Below are positions 22,946-34,930 of a stretch of DNA of 64,000 bases, one piece after another (position 1 is the stretch's first letter; each line of letters opens with the position of its first letter). The notes under the pieces are model-generated. The model saw nothing but the letters and a program-made list of their open reading frames with translations, ran no database searches and was not told the DNA's origin. The DNA is from Telmatactis stephensoni (taxonomy: Eukaryota; Cnidaria; Anthozoa; Actiniaria; Isophelliidae): the NCBI GenBank assembly GCA_029948255.1, contig JALIZF010000960.1, forward strand, positions 54,032-118,031, read 5' to 3'. The position numbers were made by a program, and so were the translations under genes.

Positions 22946-24694
22946 GTCTTTAAGGCACTGCTCGTCAATTCTAAAAATAGATCCCATAAAAGAATCATAT
23001 AATTCAAACATATAGGTCTCGGAGCCGTACAATCGTATTAGAAAGAGTAAGGAGAAACAAAACTTTATCCTGAAAACAGTTCCAAAAACATTGGTCAGTA
23101 ATTACCATGCAAACTGAAGAAATCCATGGGACTCAAGGATATGACAAATTTGGTTTGTTTGTCGGAGTTGTGACGTCACTGAAGCGCTTCCTATTTTCTA
23201 TGGAAAGCTCAAAGAGAAGTTTTAATTATCAAGATCTTTACTACCTTGCATGTGTTTTCTTCGAAGGTTTAGATTTCAAACAATTCGAACGAAGAACAGA
23301 AAATTTGTCATGTACTATTTACAAAACCCAGCAGCACTATTCTATCAATATTTTACTTGACATACAGCTGCGAGTGACACGCGTGAAAACACATTGCGCA
23401 TACTCAGAAGATTTAAATAAAACCATTAGAGGTTTAGTAAATCTTGAAAGCTAAGGCTGTCTGTGAATAGTTAATGGTTATGTTTTCTAAAACATCGCTT
23501 TAGTTGTTTTCTTTCCCTGGACAAATAATAAACGAGAAATTCGCATAATACACATGATACATGATACATGACGGTTGAATCGATGGTAATCTTGTTTGTA
23601 AAAATATAACTGATGAACGTGTCCACGAATTCCCGCCGAATTTTCGAGCATGCGTAATGCGTCTTCAATCTTTGTCGCTGTAGTCCGTTCTGTTAAGAGC
23701 AAAAAAGGGTGTGATCGTGACAAATCGCGTACAAGCATCAAACGTGGTATAGACGTTCCTTTAGGTATATGAAAGAATTTAAAATTAAAGTATCAGCTGA
23801 AAGGCGTTTTATGAATACGATAACTTGATTTGTTATTCTTGTGTTAATGATGCACATTAGAAAAACTTTGAACGATAAAGATTAAGCATATTCTTTCCTT
23901 TTTTGTGGATATTTCTTAGTGGATAATGATATAAATATCTATTAAACAAAATAAGCATATAAAAATGCCTTAAATGCCTTCGTGACAATTAAAAAGTGAC
24001 TCGAAGTAGTTGTTTTCAGACCGCACCGCACATTTTCATTGGCGCAATGGACAACTTAATTAATGCGCACCAATGGAATTTGTTTTCTACACCAAATATG
24101 AGAATAAGATTGAAGTTTTATATGGTGTTATAATTAAATCGATCAACGTTTTTAAAATAGCGAAAATCGAACATCGTCAAAAATGGTTTTCCTCTAATAT
24201 CTCACAAAATTGATGAGCTTCAGACAAGCGGTAAACTGAAATTCAGACAAATGCACAACATTTCAAAGTGATTTTAGGAGATTTAATCTGTTTGATTTTC
24301 TTTAAATCACCAAAGTTTCCACACATGCTGTATTTCTATTCTTGGATATAACGACAGCGTAAAAAAATACTCGAAGTACGCAAAACACCACGAGAACACT
24401 GTGGAAATATTGCTAAAATATACACTTACCTTATTACGTGAAAAAGCCGACTTTCAACTCTTCATCGATGTCAAGATATTTTTTTTTCCAAGTCTCTTGT
24501 GAGACATCCGCAACTTAATTGTACATCAGAATTTAAAAATCTCAAAAACGCAAGATTATTTTTGCTTGGTGTTTAAGTAGGGCATTACTTGTTCTATACA
24601 CAGCAATATTGCAACAGCTCATTCAAATACAAGCACTAAAACGACCCGAAACTTAAACCTGATGTTGACCCAAACGCCAGCTCAAAACTTGCAT
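22946..24694. other. Intergenic DNA
   Basis: AT-rich. A 115-codon frame from ATG at 23107 to 23454 (starting MQTEEIHGTQGYDK) is the longest in the stretch, but it has no recognised domain, signal peptide or paralogue here. I treat it as unproven. No RNA gene or clear element seen. Confidence 0.35.
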
Positions 24695-25791
24695 TGAGAC
24701 AACCATTCGACTACTAGACAAGGCGCATTTTCGAGAAATCAGATACCTGGAGGCATTTTGGGGTAGAGGCTGGTAACATAACTATTCTAAACCGATTTTT
24801 CATGCTAAATGCGAATATGACTGTTACCAAGACGTATTCTGCAATCTTATACGTGTAAGGCGTGTTTTGCGAATTGCTACAGTCATTTCATACTAACGGC
24901 TTTTTCATGTAATTCCAAAAGTTCCCAAATTTAAAAACAATTACCATAGCTGGAAAGAGCACATCAAAATCAGTAAAACTGTGAAGTTTGAAGGATATCA
25001 GTTGAAAAATCAAGGAGATACGAATTTTCAAAAATCGAAATTTGTTGGTATCTCTTGCATAACTGTAAGTGTTTTCATACAAAATTTCGTTTTTTGAAAA
25101 TTCGTATCTCCTTGATTTTTCAACTGATATCCTTCAAACTTCACAGTTTTACTGATTTTGATATGCTCTTTCCAGCCATGGTAATTGTTTTTAAGTTTGG
25201 GAAGTTTTAGAATTACATGAAAAAGCCGTTAGTATGAAATGACTGTAGCAATTCACAAAATACGTCATTTACACAATAAGATTGCAGAATACGTCTTGGT
25301 AACAGCCATATTCGGATTCAGCCTTAAAAATTAGTTTAGAATAATTATGTTACCAGCCTCTACCCCAAAATGCCTTTTGCCCTTTTTGCGATCGACTTTT
25401 TCAATTTTGCGCCTTGTCTATACACTCTAATTAGCATATTGCATTCGCAAATTGTTCACAGCACGTGCAAGTGCATAGCATAGAGTTCCACGCTACATGC
25501 ATCAGGAACCGGAAATAAGATTAAATTATTTTCTTTTGTTTATTTGGTGATGTTTACTGCTAATTAGTTGATATTATTTCCAAAATATTATGCTTGCACT
25601 TTTTTTACCAAAAATCATGTCTCCCCAACCTAAAAACATACAAATATTAGAAGTGAAAGTTATTCTAAAGCTAATTATTTATTTCCGGTTCCTGATGCAT
25701 GTAGCGTGAAACTCTATGCTATGCACTTGCACGTGATGTGCACAATTTGCGAGTGCAATATGCTAATTAGCGAGTCGAATGGTTGTCTCAC
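24695..25791. mobile_element. Palindromic host element interrupted by a hairpin element
   Basis: The outer arms are 24695-24715 plus about 25424-25520, and the inverted copy at about 25680-25791. They share GAGACAACCATTCGACT, CTAATTAGCATATTGCA, GCACGTGCAAGTGCATAGCA and TTCCGGTTCCTGATGCATGT (given here in one orientation or the other). The 704-bp element at 24716-25419 lies inside the left arm. Without it the host element is about 390 bases. Confidence 0.7.
24716..25419. mobile_element. 704-bp hairpin element, TIR AGACAAGGCGCA, copy 2
   Basis: Same family as 21959-22668 but inverted, again a near-complete hairpin with a loop near 25055. No clean target duplication visible. Confidence 0.8.
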
Positions 25792-25875
25792 ATTCTCATA
25801 TTGTTGCACAATAGGAGAAAAATATACGTTACGTACTGCAATCACTCTTGTAATTTACAAATGTACCTTTGTTAG

Positions 25876-26060
25876 TTTTCTTTCTTTCTTTCTTTCTTTC
25901 TTTCTTTTCTTTTTCTTTTCGTACTTTCTTTTTCTTTCTTTCTTTCTTTCTTTCTTTTCTTTTCTTTTTCTTTTCGTACTTTCTTTTTCTTTCTTTCTTC
26001 CTTTCTTTCTTTCTTTCTTTCTTTTTTTTGTTTTGTTTTTGTTTTTGTTTTTGTTATTTT
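25876..26060. repeat. (TTTC)n and (TTTTTG)n microsatellite
   Basis: Two repeated blocks of TTTC units separated by TTTTCGTACTTTC, then TTTTTG units. Confidence 0.9.
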
Positions 26061-27572
26061 TGGTTTCATTTTTTTTATCCTTACATTTTTTATCTTTATA
26101 GGGCTTTATTGAGTCTAATTTCCGTGTGATTTCTTTCTATATTTTAAGATGGGTAGCTAACTTGTTTTCTTTTCCTGCCGTGATGTATTCGATTCTTTCA
26201 TATTCTGTTAGTTTCAGCTGAAACTGTTTTATGTATAGTATAAAGAACGAGAGAGGGCGAGGATCTTTATATCCGATAAAACACGATCTCGAGTTCTTTA
26301 TACGGCTTAAAAAACTCCAACACATATTAGAGTTATTCTCTAAAAGAAAATCAAAAATATCTTCATTTATCTTGGAGAAAATCGAGGTTAAAGTTGATGC
26401 AAATTAGGCCGAATCTTTATCAGATATAAAGACACTCGTCACGGTGGCGATTTTCATTGTGTTTGCCTTATGAATTATTAATGAGTTTTTAAATTTTAGT
26501 TAGATGCGAATGCTTCTTATATTTGGTGGATGTCCTTTTGTTGTTGCGTTATAGAGAATATACAGGTATGATATAGGAATTAAAAGAAATGTTTCTAAAT
26601 TGATACCATGCATCATCTCCTAATATTACACCAAGTTCAGAAACTGTTACGAATAGAGATTTCGTATGACTGTGAAAACACGGAAAAGCTTATTTATAGT
26701 CTCAAAGCCAGAAAAGCAGCTGTATATATACTGTTTGGTCGTATACTGACTCCGTACGTTACATGCAAAGGTAGACTGTAGTGTTATGGTACCGTCTAGG
26801 ACCTACAAGTTTTATTGAGTTTCGAAAAGATGATTCAGCTACTTTCTTGCTCCCTTTCTTTATTGCTTGTTCTCCTGCTCTTAACGACTTCTGGACTCTA
26901 AAAAAAACGATTAACTTTTACAGCTTATTTACTATTTACTATTACTATTAACTTTTACAGCTTATATTTATTTTTAGCTCTTTGTTTAAAAGTGAAATAC
27001 TTTCTTTTTTAGGAATACAGTTTTAGCTATGAAGATTGACAGTTGCTGAAGAAGGAGAATTCCCTATTAATATACAGTTATCCTTGAACTTCAACTACAA
27101 ATGTGTCATAAACAAGAACTAAATTAACTTTCATTATAATGACTATAGTTGACGAAAACAGTCCTACAATTATTAACAATTGAGCTATTTCAAACTACAA
27201 ACTTAGATTTATCAAATATTTAAATTAGGCTAACTTTCTTGCTACAAAAACACTTGTTGTTTCAACTGGAACAATTGCTCAGTTTTAAAATATTAAAATT
27301 CTAAAGGCGTGGCACTGATAACAGTAGTTTGAGAGCCCAAACAGTTGTAATGATATGAATACAATATAAACGAATGGATATCTGGAATATGAAAACTCAG
27401 TGCTGTTGTGCTAATTATACTAGCTAGTAGAGGTCAAACTAGACGAAGATTTTCAGGGCTTTTAAGGTTTATGTTGATGCCAAGTCAGACGTCTGACAAT
27501 AAAGTTGTTTTACTTAAATCACATTTAATCAAGTGCATTTGTTTTGACCCCATGTCATATCTTCATGGAAAT
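26061..27572. other. Intergenic DNA with repeat fragments
   Basis: 26885-26945 is an inverted fragment of the sequence at 4410-4456 (AGAGTCCAGAAGTCG and the TTTACTATTTACTA stretch). The rest is AT-rich and shows no gene. Confidence 0.4.
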
Positions 27573-27860
27573 ACACCTATTTCATAAAAGGTTGTCGTAC
27601 GAGAGGTCTCAAGCCTAGGCGACTAGACCGAAAAGGAGTATGGGTAGTTGCAAAACTTTTCTTTCTTTTCCGCGTTGGTATTAACTTTAGCATCAGTAAG
27701 TGAAGTTCTTTAGAGTATAAGGCCAGAGCAAGCTGAATTTGAGTAATCGTGTGGTATTTTTGTGATTTTATAACTTAAATGATTTAGTGATTTCTTCCCA
27801 TACTCCCTTTCGGGTGAGTCGCGTAGGGTTGATACCGACAATGTTTATTGAAATAGGTGT
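27573..27860. mobile_element. MITE with TIR ACACCTATTTCA, second copy
   Basis: The ends ACACCTATTTCATAAAAGG and its complement near TGAAATAGGTGT match the termini of 9908-10167. The interior is different, with GGTCTCAAGCCTAGGCGACT and AAAGGAGTATGGG facing CCCATACTCCCTTT. About 288 bases, no coding capacity. Confidence 0.7.
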
Positions 27861-28470
27861 ATATTCATCAAACTAAAGGCCGGTACACACGAGGAAGCTT
27901 GCTCGATCCCGCAACGCGCTCCTGGGTCATTTTGCACAACTAGTACACACGAAGAGAGCATGCTGCAGGAGCTTGCTGCATGGTGTGGTCATGCTCGCTG
28001 ATATTAACCAGTTTAATATCAGGTAGCGTGAATGAAAACCGAGGGCAAAATTCTAGCTCCACTTCAACCTTTTGACCTATATAAAATGTCTTTGGTACAC
28101 ACGAGGGAGCATGTTGTGGACTTTAAGTTTTTCAAGGGCCCCATCTATAAAATCCTTTTTTTTTTTACCAAAGATTGATTGCAGATTGTAGCCCTTCTGT
28201 AAAAGTCAGACTCGATTTTCAGTAAATTCTTGAATTCACACGTCAACTTTAATTTTTTCACCATGATTCATTGACTGCTAAGCGATAATTCTACTGACGA
28301 AAAGCTTTGCTTTGTATCTCCCCTCTTCCCCAACCGGGATCACTGAAGCTAGACAGCGCCTTTGCGTGACCTCTGGGACCAAGGACCTCTCGGACGTTTA
28401 TAATTTCGTGACCCCTACATCCTACTGTCTTATATTTCATTGCGTGCAATAGCAACATTAGCTACCAAGA
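27861..28470. other. Spacer with foldback-repeat fragment
   Basis: GGTACACACGAGG and GTACACACGA occur several times between 27883 and 28110, as in degraded foldback elements. CCTATATAAAATG at about 28076 looks like a TATA box but lies in this repeat. 28260-28470 is presumably the promoter and 5' UTR of the sulfotransferase-like gene. Confidence 0.4.
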
Positions 28471-29214
28471 ATGAAACTTATTTGTGCAGGTTTGCCAAAA
28501 ACAGGCACCAAATCCGTAGCAGCAGCATTGAGAAGATTTGGCTTCAGTGTTCATGATATCGAAGAACAGTTGAGCCAGAATTTACACGAGTATGTGGATG
28601 CACTGGAGGGCAAACAAATAGCAGACTTTGCATCGATGTATGCCGATGTGGATGCAGTCACGGATATTCCCGCTTGTTTCTTCTGGAAAGAAATTTCCAC
28701 TGCTTTTCCAGAAGCTAAAGTGGTATTGATGGTTCGTGATAGCGAGGAACAGTGGCTTGAAAGCTCCATTAAGTCTCTGTCTGTAATTGATTCAGTAACC
28801 TCGTCGTTTTGGATGAAGCTTGGTTATCTCTGTACACCAACTGGCCAAAAATGGAAACGATTTATCGTAGGCAGTCAAAGAAAACTTTTACAGGGATCCT
28901 TTGGCAGCACTGATACTTCTGCTGTATTTGGAAGTCTTAAAAACACTTGCATCGAGCACAACGCGCGGGTTAAGTCCTCCATCCCGCGGGATCAGCTTCT
29001 TGTTTACAACGTCAAGCAAGGATGGAAACCGTTGTGTGAGTTTCTGGGTGTTGAAGTTCCTGAAGTGCCTTTCCCTCGTTTGAATGTCAACAGTCAGTAC
29101 CTCCCTGACATGTTCCTGAAGTCCCAACTTCGAGTGAGAATGTTTAAGGAACTTTTTATGATAATGGCCTTCTTAGCATTGATTTGTGCAGTTTTGATGT
29201 GGCAGATTTTTTAA
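28471..29214 (+). CDS. Sulfotransferase-like P-loop protein with C-terminal membrane anchor
   Basis: A 247-residue single-exon protein. It starts with a beta strand running into GLPKTGTKS (7-15), the 5'-phosphosulfate-binding loop of the sulfotransferase fold. VRDSEEQW (88-95) fits the 3'-phosphate motif with its Arg and the following Trp/Ser, and VYNVKQGWKPLCEFLG (178-193) is the conserved region seen in the Sulfotransfer_4 family. Residues about 227-246 are a hydrophobic helix, so the protein is probably tail-anchored with the catalytic part in the cytosol; the family members in cnidarians are numerous and uncharacterised. The expected reaction is sulfate transfer from PAPS, but substrate and activity are not known. 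Start: first ATG, placing the P-loop at residue 7 as is usual for this family. Confidence 0.85.
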   Translation: MKLICAGLPKTGTKSVAAALRRFGFSVHDIEEQLSQNLHEYVDALEGKQIADFASMYADVDAVTDIPACFFWKEISTAFPEAKVVLMVRDSEEQWLESSIKSLSVIDSVTSSFWMKLGYLCTPTGQKWKRFIVGSQRKLLQGSFGSTDTSAVFGSLKNTCIEHNARVKSSIPRDQLLVYNVKQGWKPLCEFLGVEVPEVPFPRLNVNSQYLPDMFLKSQLRVRMFKELFMIMAFLALICAVLMWQIF

Positions 29215-29616
29215 AACGCACCTAACCCCTAATTTGAAATTTTGATCATTGTTTCTTCATGAATGGAAATGCTTTATGGTATAATATTTCGAGATATAAA
29301 AATCCTAAACATAATAATCTTACCAGTTTGCAGAACATTTTTCGTACTAAAATACAAAGTATGGTGACTATTATTGAAACTTCACTCGATCGCAAATTAG
29401 GCAAATTCCTGGGATGACGTCACCTTATTTGCGTTTTTCAGATTTAAAATGCTTATTATGCAGAAGCAGACAACCTCATTCAAGAATATTAAACCATCCA
29501 GCTTTTCAGTTCATAAAGAAATAATTATCAATATTTCATATTAGAGGTATGGGCACTTTAAAATTGTTAATGGTAGTTGTTTTCAACAGGTATTTTTTTA
29601 AACTGCTGTACCATAG
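29215..29616. other. Intergenic DNA
   Basis: Presumed 3' UTR and spacer. No gene or repeat boundary seen. Confidence 0.35.
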
Positions 29617-30631
29617 TTAAGGAGGCTTCCTACAATTTTTCTAGTGCTCGACCGGTCAACTTGAAACGGCTGTAGTTCTTACATGAAAGCATCCACAGTT
29701 ATGACCTTTCATCTACTTACTACATAAAGACTGAAATTTTTATTGGTGTGTGTTTTGTTTACATCAGGGTTACCATAGCGACGAAACGATGACGTCACCG
29801 TCTTAGATTCCAAGCAATTTTACGCGTTTTTCGACCTAAACTTTTAAAATGACACACAAGACGTTAATATTTAGGACTTTGCCTAGCAGCATACGAATTT
29901 TGGAGAAATTCGTATAGACAGATTTTGAATTATTCGAGGCGCAATTTTTTAACCCCAATAATCACATTTTCTAGTCTTCGATTCCATAATTTTAAAAGCA
30001 AAGCAGCATGACAACTCTTCGACTGTCCAAATGTTGTTCAAATATCAGACTACTTCTCTACGAAGTTGCACGTGAGAAAGTGCTTTGGATCTCCGTCAGC
30101 ATACGTCCATTTAGACATGAAATTGGGCGAAATTTCATCAAAATTTATACACAAAGCGCTTAGTGCTCCTAAAGAAAAATTTCTCGGTCAACTGTCTTCT
30201 CCCTTTGGTGAGTAGAACTTTAATATATTTGCAATAAACTGTCCAACCGCCGATTCAATTGAAGCTTACTGAAATAAAATTTCAAAGTTAAGTTTATTCG
30301 GTGTAACTTAGCGCAGCAAGATTCTAGGTTCAAGTTGTTGTTTTCATTCTCACATTCCTGCATGCAGGCATGCTTCAGTATGCTAATTCGAGGCAATGGC
30401 CACCATGGCGTGACGCGCTACTTCGCTACTGCGTTTCCGTACGCGTGCTCTGCGTATAGAATATTTCTTCAAAAATCACAACTGATTTCAAAATTTTAAA
30501 AGCAAAGCAGCATGTCAACTCTAGTGAAGTAGCGCGTCACGCCATGGTGACCATTGCCTCGAATTAGCATACTGAAGCATGCCTGCATGCAGGAATGTGA
30601 GAATGAAAACAACAACTGAAACCTAGAATCT

Positions 30632-31259
30632 AGCCTGCGTCACATCCGGACTTTTCCTCCGTTAAGTCCGTCTGCGAAATAACGAACAAAACCGTGTTCT
30701 GAGACCCCCAGCAAATAGCAGGATTATAGATAATAGATCCTGATTGGCTGATGCATTTTTCAATTCTAACGAGACTCGTGATTGGCTCGCTTAATGTTCG
30801 TTGTGTCGATGTTTTGACACCTAGCTTGATGGACTCCAGTTATTAACAAACTTTATTGCTAGCATGACCCGGGGTCAATCTCGTAATTTCTCTTTGAGAG
30901 AATGTTTTGTTAACTAAGGCTATTATTTACAGTAACAATATGTTCAATTGGAATGTTTCGAAAGTTTCCTTTTATAGCAGGCAAATCGATGTTGATGTAA
31001 CTGGTAGGTTGTTTTGATTGAAAAATCTGTCTGTGTTTTCATAATCACTGTAAATCTAACGGAAGTGTTGTCATGGCGAAGACAAACACACCAGTGATCA
31101 TAGAGCCAATCACGAGTCTCGTTAGAATTGAAAAATGCATCAGCCAATCAGGATCTATTATCTATAATCCTGCTATTTGCTGGGGGTCTCAGAACACGGT
31201 TTTGTTCGTTATTTCGCAGACGGACTTAACGGAGGAAAAGTCCGGATGTGACGCAGGCT
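30632..31259. mobile_element. 628-bp TIR element with 11-bp target duplication (MULE-like)
   Basis: Long inverted repeats of about 165 bases start with AGCCTGCGTCACATCCGGAC and end with its complement. ACCTAGAATCT is repeated at 30621-30631 and 31260-31270. A 9-11 bp duplication suggests the Mutator-like superfamily. No transposase. Confidence 0.8.
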
Positions 31260-31734
31260 ACCTAGAATCTTGCTGCGCTAAGTTACACCGAATATACTCA
31301 ACTTTGAAATTTTATTTCAGTACCTTTGAAAGCTTTAATTGAATTGGCGGTTGGACAGTTTATTGCAAATATATTAAAGTTCTACTCACCAAAGGGAGAA
31401 GACAGTTGACCGAGAAATTTTTCTTTAGGAGCACTAAGCGCTTTGTGTATAAATTTTGATAAAATTTCGCCCAATTTCATGTCTAAATGGACGTATGCTG
31501 ACGGAGATCCAAAGCACTTTCTCACGTGCAACTTCGTAGAGAAGTAGTCTGATATTTGAACAACATTTGGACAGTCGAAGAGTACGTTGTCATGCTGCTT
31601 TGCTTTTAAAATTATGGAATCGAAGACTAGAAAATGTGATTATTGGGGTTAAAAAATTGCGCCTCGAATAATTCAAAATCTGTCTATACGAATTTCTCCA
31701 AAATTCGTATGCTGCTAGGCAAAGTCCTAAATAT

Positions 31735-32498
31735 TGTTATGTAGGCCTTTCTAGCACCAATTGTTATGGGGGTGAATTCAGTCAAATATTCCACCAAGGT
31801 AGAGCGTACTCGGAATCTTTATTCGTCGTCACAAATAGTAGTAGTTTACAGTTTTGGAGTCAAACTGTGAGGGGCCAAGCTAAGCTAGCATCTAGCCTTA
31901 TTTATACAAGTTCATTAACATAACCCACTCAACTGGTTGTAGTGAGTTCTACTGAAGACTCATTAAATATTCACGATTTTGACCTGGTCAAGGTCTGTTG
32001 ACACAATGACCTTAATCCTACAATAACTCTTTGTAAAAGGATTAATCTAACAAAAGCGTCGATGACAATCGCTTGTATATTCAAGTCAAAACAAACTGAG
32101 ATATAAAAACTGAAGTCTTATTCGAGAACAAGTATACTTTTCCAAACTCAAAGTCCGTTGGTAAACAAAACTAATAGATGACGCTATCTTAGATTTACAG
32201 GCAGATATTCATCTTCTGCGCTTGCGTCAAAACTACATTTAGAACAGGTTTTTGCTGACAGGTGCAGTACAAAGTCCAACTCTAGTCCTTCGAGTAATTA
32301 AACTAAATCTTTCCAGTTCCGATCAACAAGATCCAACTACCGGCCTATTGACCTGAGGTGTTTTACAAGGTCAACAGCTTAATTGCTTTTGTTCTTATAA
32401 TTAAAAAGTTCTCAAGGACAAGTGGTTGTCAAGGAAACTAAAGATGAAATTAGTTCTTTTCCTAAGTTAGAAATTTGTACTTTTCTAGCCTCCTGACA
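31735..32498 (-). repeat. 3' LTR of the gypsy-type retrotransposon
   Basis: 764 bases, TG...CA ends, nearly identical to 37178-37942; the only differences noticed are in the first 20 bases. On the minus strand it is preceded by the purine-rich tract AATGGGGGAGTAT (32499-32511), the expected polypurine primer. Confidence 0.92.
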
Positions 32499-33949
32499 AT
32501 ACTCCCCCATTAAGATTCGAGCTCCTGCGAGAAGTAATGAAAGGCTGTAAAAGATCCTATGTAGTTCTAAATTTTTTCCTAATTCCCTAAATGAATAAAT
32601 GCGATTAGATACTCTGAAAATTGGAAATTGACTAACCAATTTTTCATTTAATAACGTGATGAGATACTGGTAAAATATGAGGAAATTGTACTCAATTCCT
32701 TACTTGAATAAATTTGATTATGTGTTAAATTTTTTTGTTGAATTTTCTGATGTTTTTGTACTTTTCGTACACTTGTTTTGATCCCATCACCGAAAATAGA
32801 AGATATTGAAAACCTAAATATACCTTAAAACCTAAGTAAAACCCTAAATATTAAAGATTACAATGAAATACCGGAAAAATACCTCTAGAACTTCTTAACG
32901 TCTACTAATACGGAAGAAATACCTGAAAAATAAGAACGTTAGAGCCATTCTAGAAGTTTACAATAATACATAAGAGACTTTGCTCATAAAATTGACAGTA
33001 AACTGTCAAAGTTCCTTTATAACGTTCCGGTTTCTTTATCTTGTGCCTTAATCTTCATGTATCGTTGAATTCCATGGTACGAGTCTTCATGAGTCGTTGA
33101 AATTCAAACTTATCTTCATGAATCGTTGTAACTCACGTTGCTGTTTAGGCTTCGAGGCTTGGTAGTAACTTGTGGTGTTGGTAGGCAAGTCTTTGTTCTC
33201 CACGATTAGGACAATTTTTCAGTCTGGACAAATCTCACTTGACGAAGGGTGTGCACATTAACTTGGTCATGAGATGTCCAAAGAGATAAAAACTGTCATG
33301 GCTTGTCTTGCAGTACTCAGAATGGAACCTAGATGGTTAAGGTGAACTTCGTGGCGAAATAACGTTATTAACATATCTTCCCAATACCAAAATCAAGAAA
33401 CATCTTGTGAGCGACGAGTTACAGAATCGGGCAAATCAAAATGTCGCGCCGATAAAAGCATTCTGTGAAAACGTCAGATTTGATTACAATTTCAGAATTA
33501 GGGCAAGAATTTGAATTAGATCTTTTTTTTTTGGTTTGAGGTCCATTTAAAATAGCTAGCGCTGTTTGTTGAGCAATTAAACAAAAGTTATAAACATTAA
33601 AAATTAGATCGCTAGTGGTTTATTTGTTCAGTGGTAACGGAAACAGTAGATTCATTCCGATGTTATTGGTAAGGTACTATAGCTTTGTTTGTATTTGCTA
33701 TGTATACTTGAATTTGCATTTGAAACTCGAGAGTTTGCATTTGAAACTCTTGCATCTGCCAAATTATCAGAAATCGTCTAAGCTAATTTTTAGAAACTCA
33801 TCTTCGAATCATGAGTCTCCTTCATCTGTTAACTTGTTGTGCTAATTGGAATGTTTGTCCTTAAAAAGTATTGTGAAGACAGGAACGCATGGCAATCTTT
33901 GTGTTGTTTTACCGACATACATACTAAAAGTGATTTTAATACCTAAAAC
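32499..33949 (-). other. Non-coding 3' part of the retrotransposon interior
   Basis: No domain or long frame on the minus strand. The 3' end carries the polypurine tract. No envelope-like frame. Confidence 0.5.
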
Positions 33950-34930
33950 TGTAAAACCTAAAACATTTCGACTAATCCGTTGCCGGCGGAATTATACGAA
34001 CTAGTCTGTATTTTCTTACAGTTTAGAAGTCTACAAACTTCCCGAACTAATCAGTTAGAAAGGAATTTACTGTTTCTATCGCTTAAATTTGTCTTTGGCC
34101 ATGGACTGCAGCTCCGGCCATTTGCGACAATTTTATCTAATAAAAGCCTCATCTATCGTTGACACAAAGGCTTCCGACTATCTAGTAAGGTAATCAACGT
34201 ACATATTACTAGAGTTAGTTACTAGGAAAGGACCTATGTAGTCAACAGCTACTCACTCAAATTCTATTGGAATCGGTAGCCAATTGGAGCATCGGGCCAC
34301 GAACGCGAATTTAGAACATCCCGTGCATGTTTTTACCCAAGCGTCACAATCTCTGTACCTTTTCTTCCAATAACATTTTCAACTTATATCTTATCATAAG
34401 GTTCTGTATACCTAGATTTCCTGATTAGGAATTCATGTTTAGAGTGGTGTGATCCCACTAATAACCGAGGCAAATAATCCTTATTCGAGCGAGCATTTAC
34501 GGAAGGTATTTAAGCAATATAATCCTTCCTCGTTAATAAAAACAATTTTTTTTCCTTCTAAAAGAAGCGTTCTAGCTTTTCTATCTCTTTCCGGTAATGT
34601 ACCATCGTACAAAAATTGCAGTATGTGTCACAAAAACAACGTTTACATCCGCGTAATTTCTTCTAAATAATGCATCGGCATTGCCGTTCTTATTCAGTGG
34701 ATAAGTCAGAATAGTACTTAACCAAAAAAAACTTTCTTTGAATAAGCAACAGCGATCTGGCATTGTTCCGTCCAACAAAACTTTTTGTCTTTCCTCAAGA
34801 GCGCATTAAATGGTACAGTAATTTTAGCAAATTTCTTAACAAAACGTCAATAGTAATTTGCTAATTCTAGAAACCTACGAAAATGATCTTTAGTAGCCTT
34901 AGGGATTGAAAAGTATTCTACTCTGAGTTT
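33950..34930 (-). pseudogene. Decayed pol remnant: RT end, RNase H end, integrase
   Basis: On the minus strand, from 34920 down: an RT thumb/connection segment (RRFLELANYY, stop, RFVKKFAKITVPFNALLRKD), then the RNase H core is missing, its last motif NGNADALFRR survives (about 34680), followed by an integrase N-terminal part (LPERDRKARTLLLEGKK), the zinc-finger end and a YWKKRYRDCDAWVKTCTGC block (about 34330), and the first catalytic Asp region VAVDYIGPF (about 34230) just after an in-frame stop. Several stops and frameshifts interrupt it. The RT palm with its YxDD motif is absent. Confidence 0.8.

Noticed and set aside
22698..23032. Cys/Val/Phe and Thr/Asn/Glu/Arg repeat proteins
   Set aside because: Translation of tetranucleotide repeats on both strands.
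23107..23454. 115-codon ATG frame as a gene
   Set aside because: No domain, signal, paralogue or splice context; kept only as a remark in the intergenic entry.
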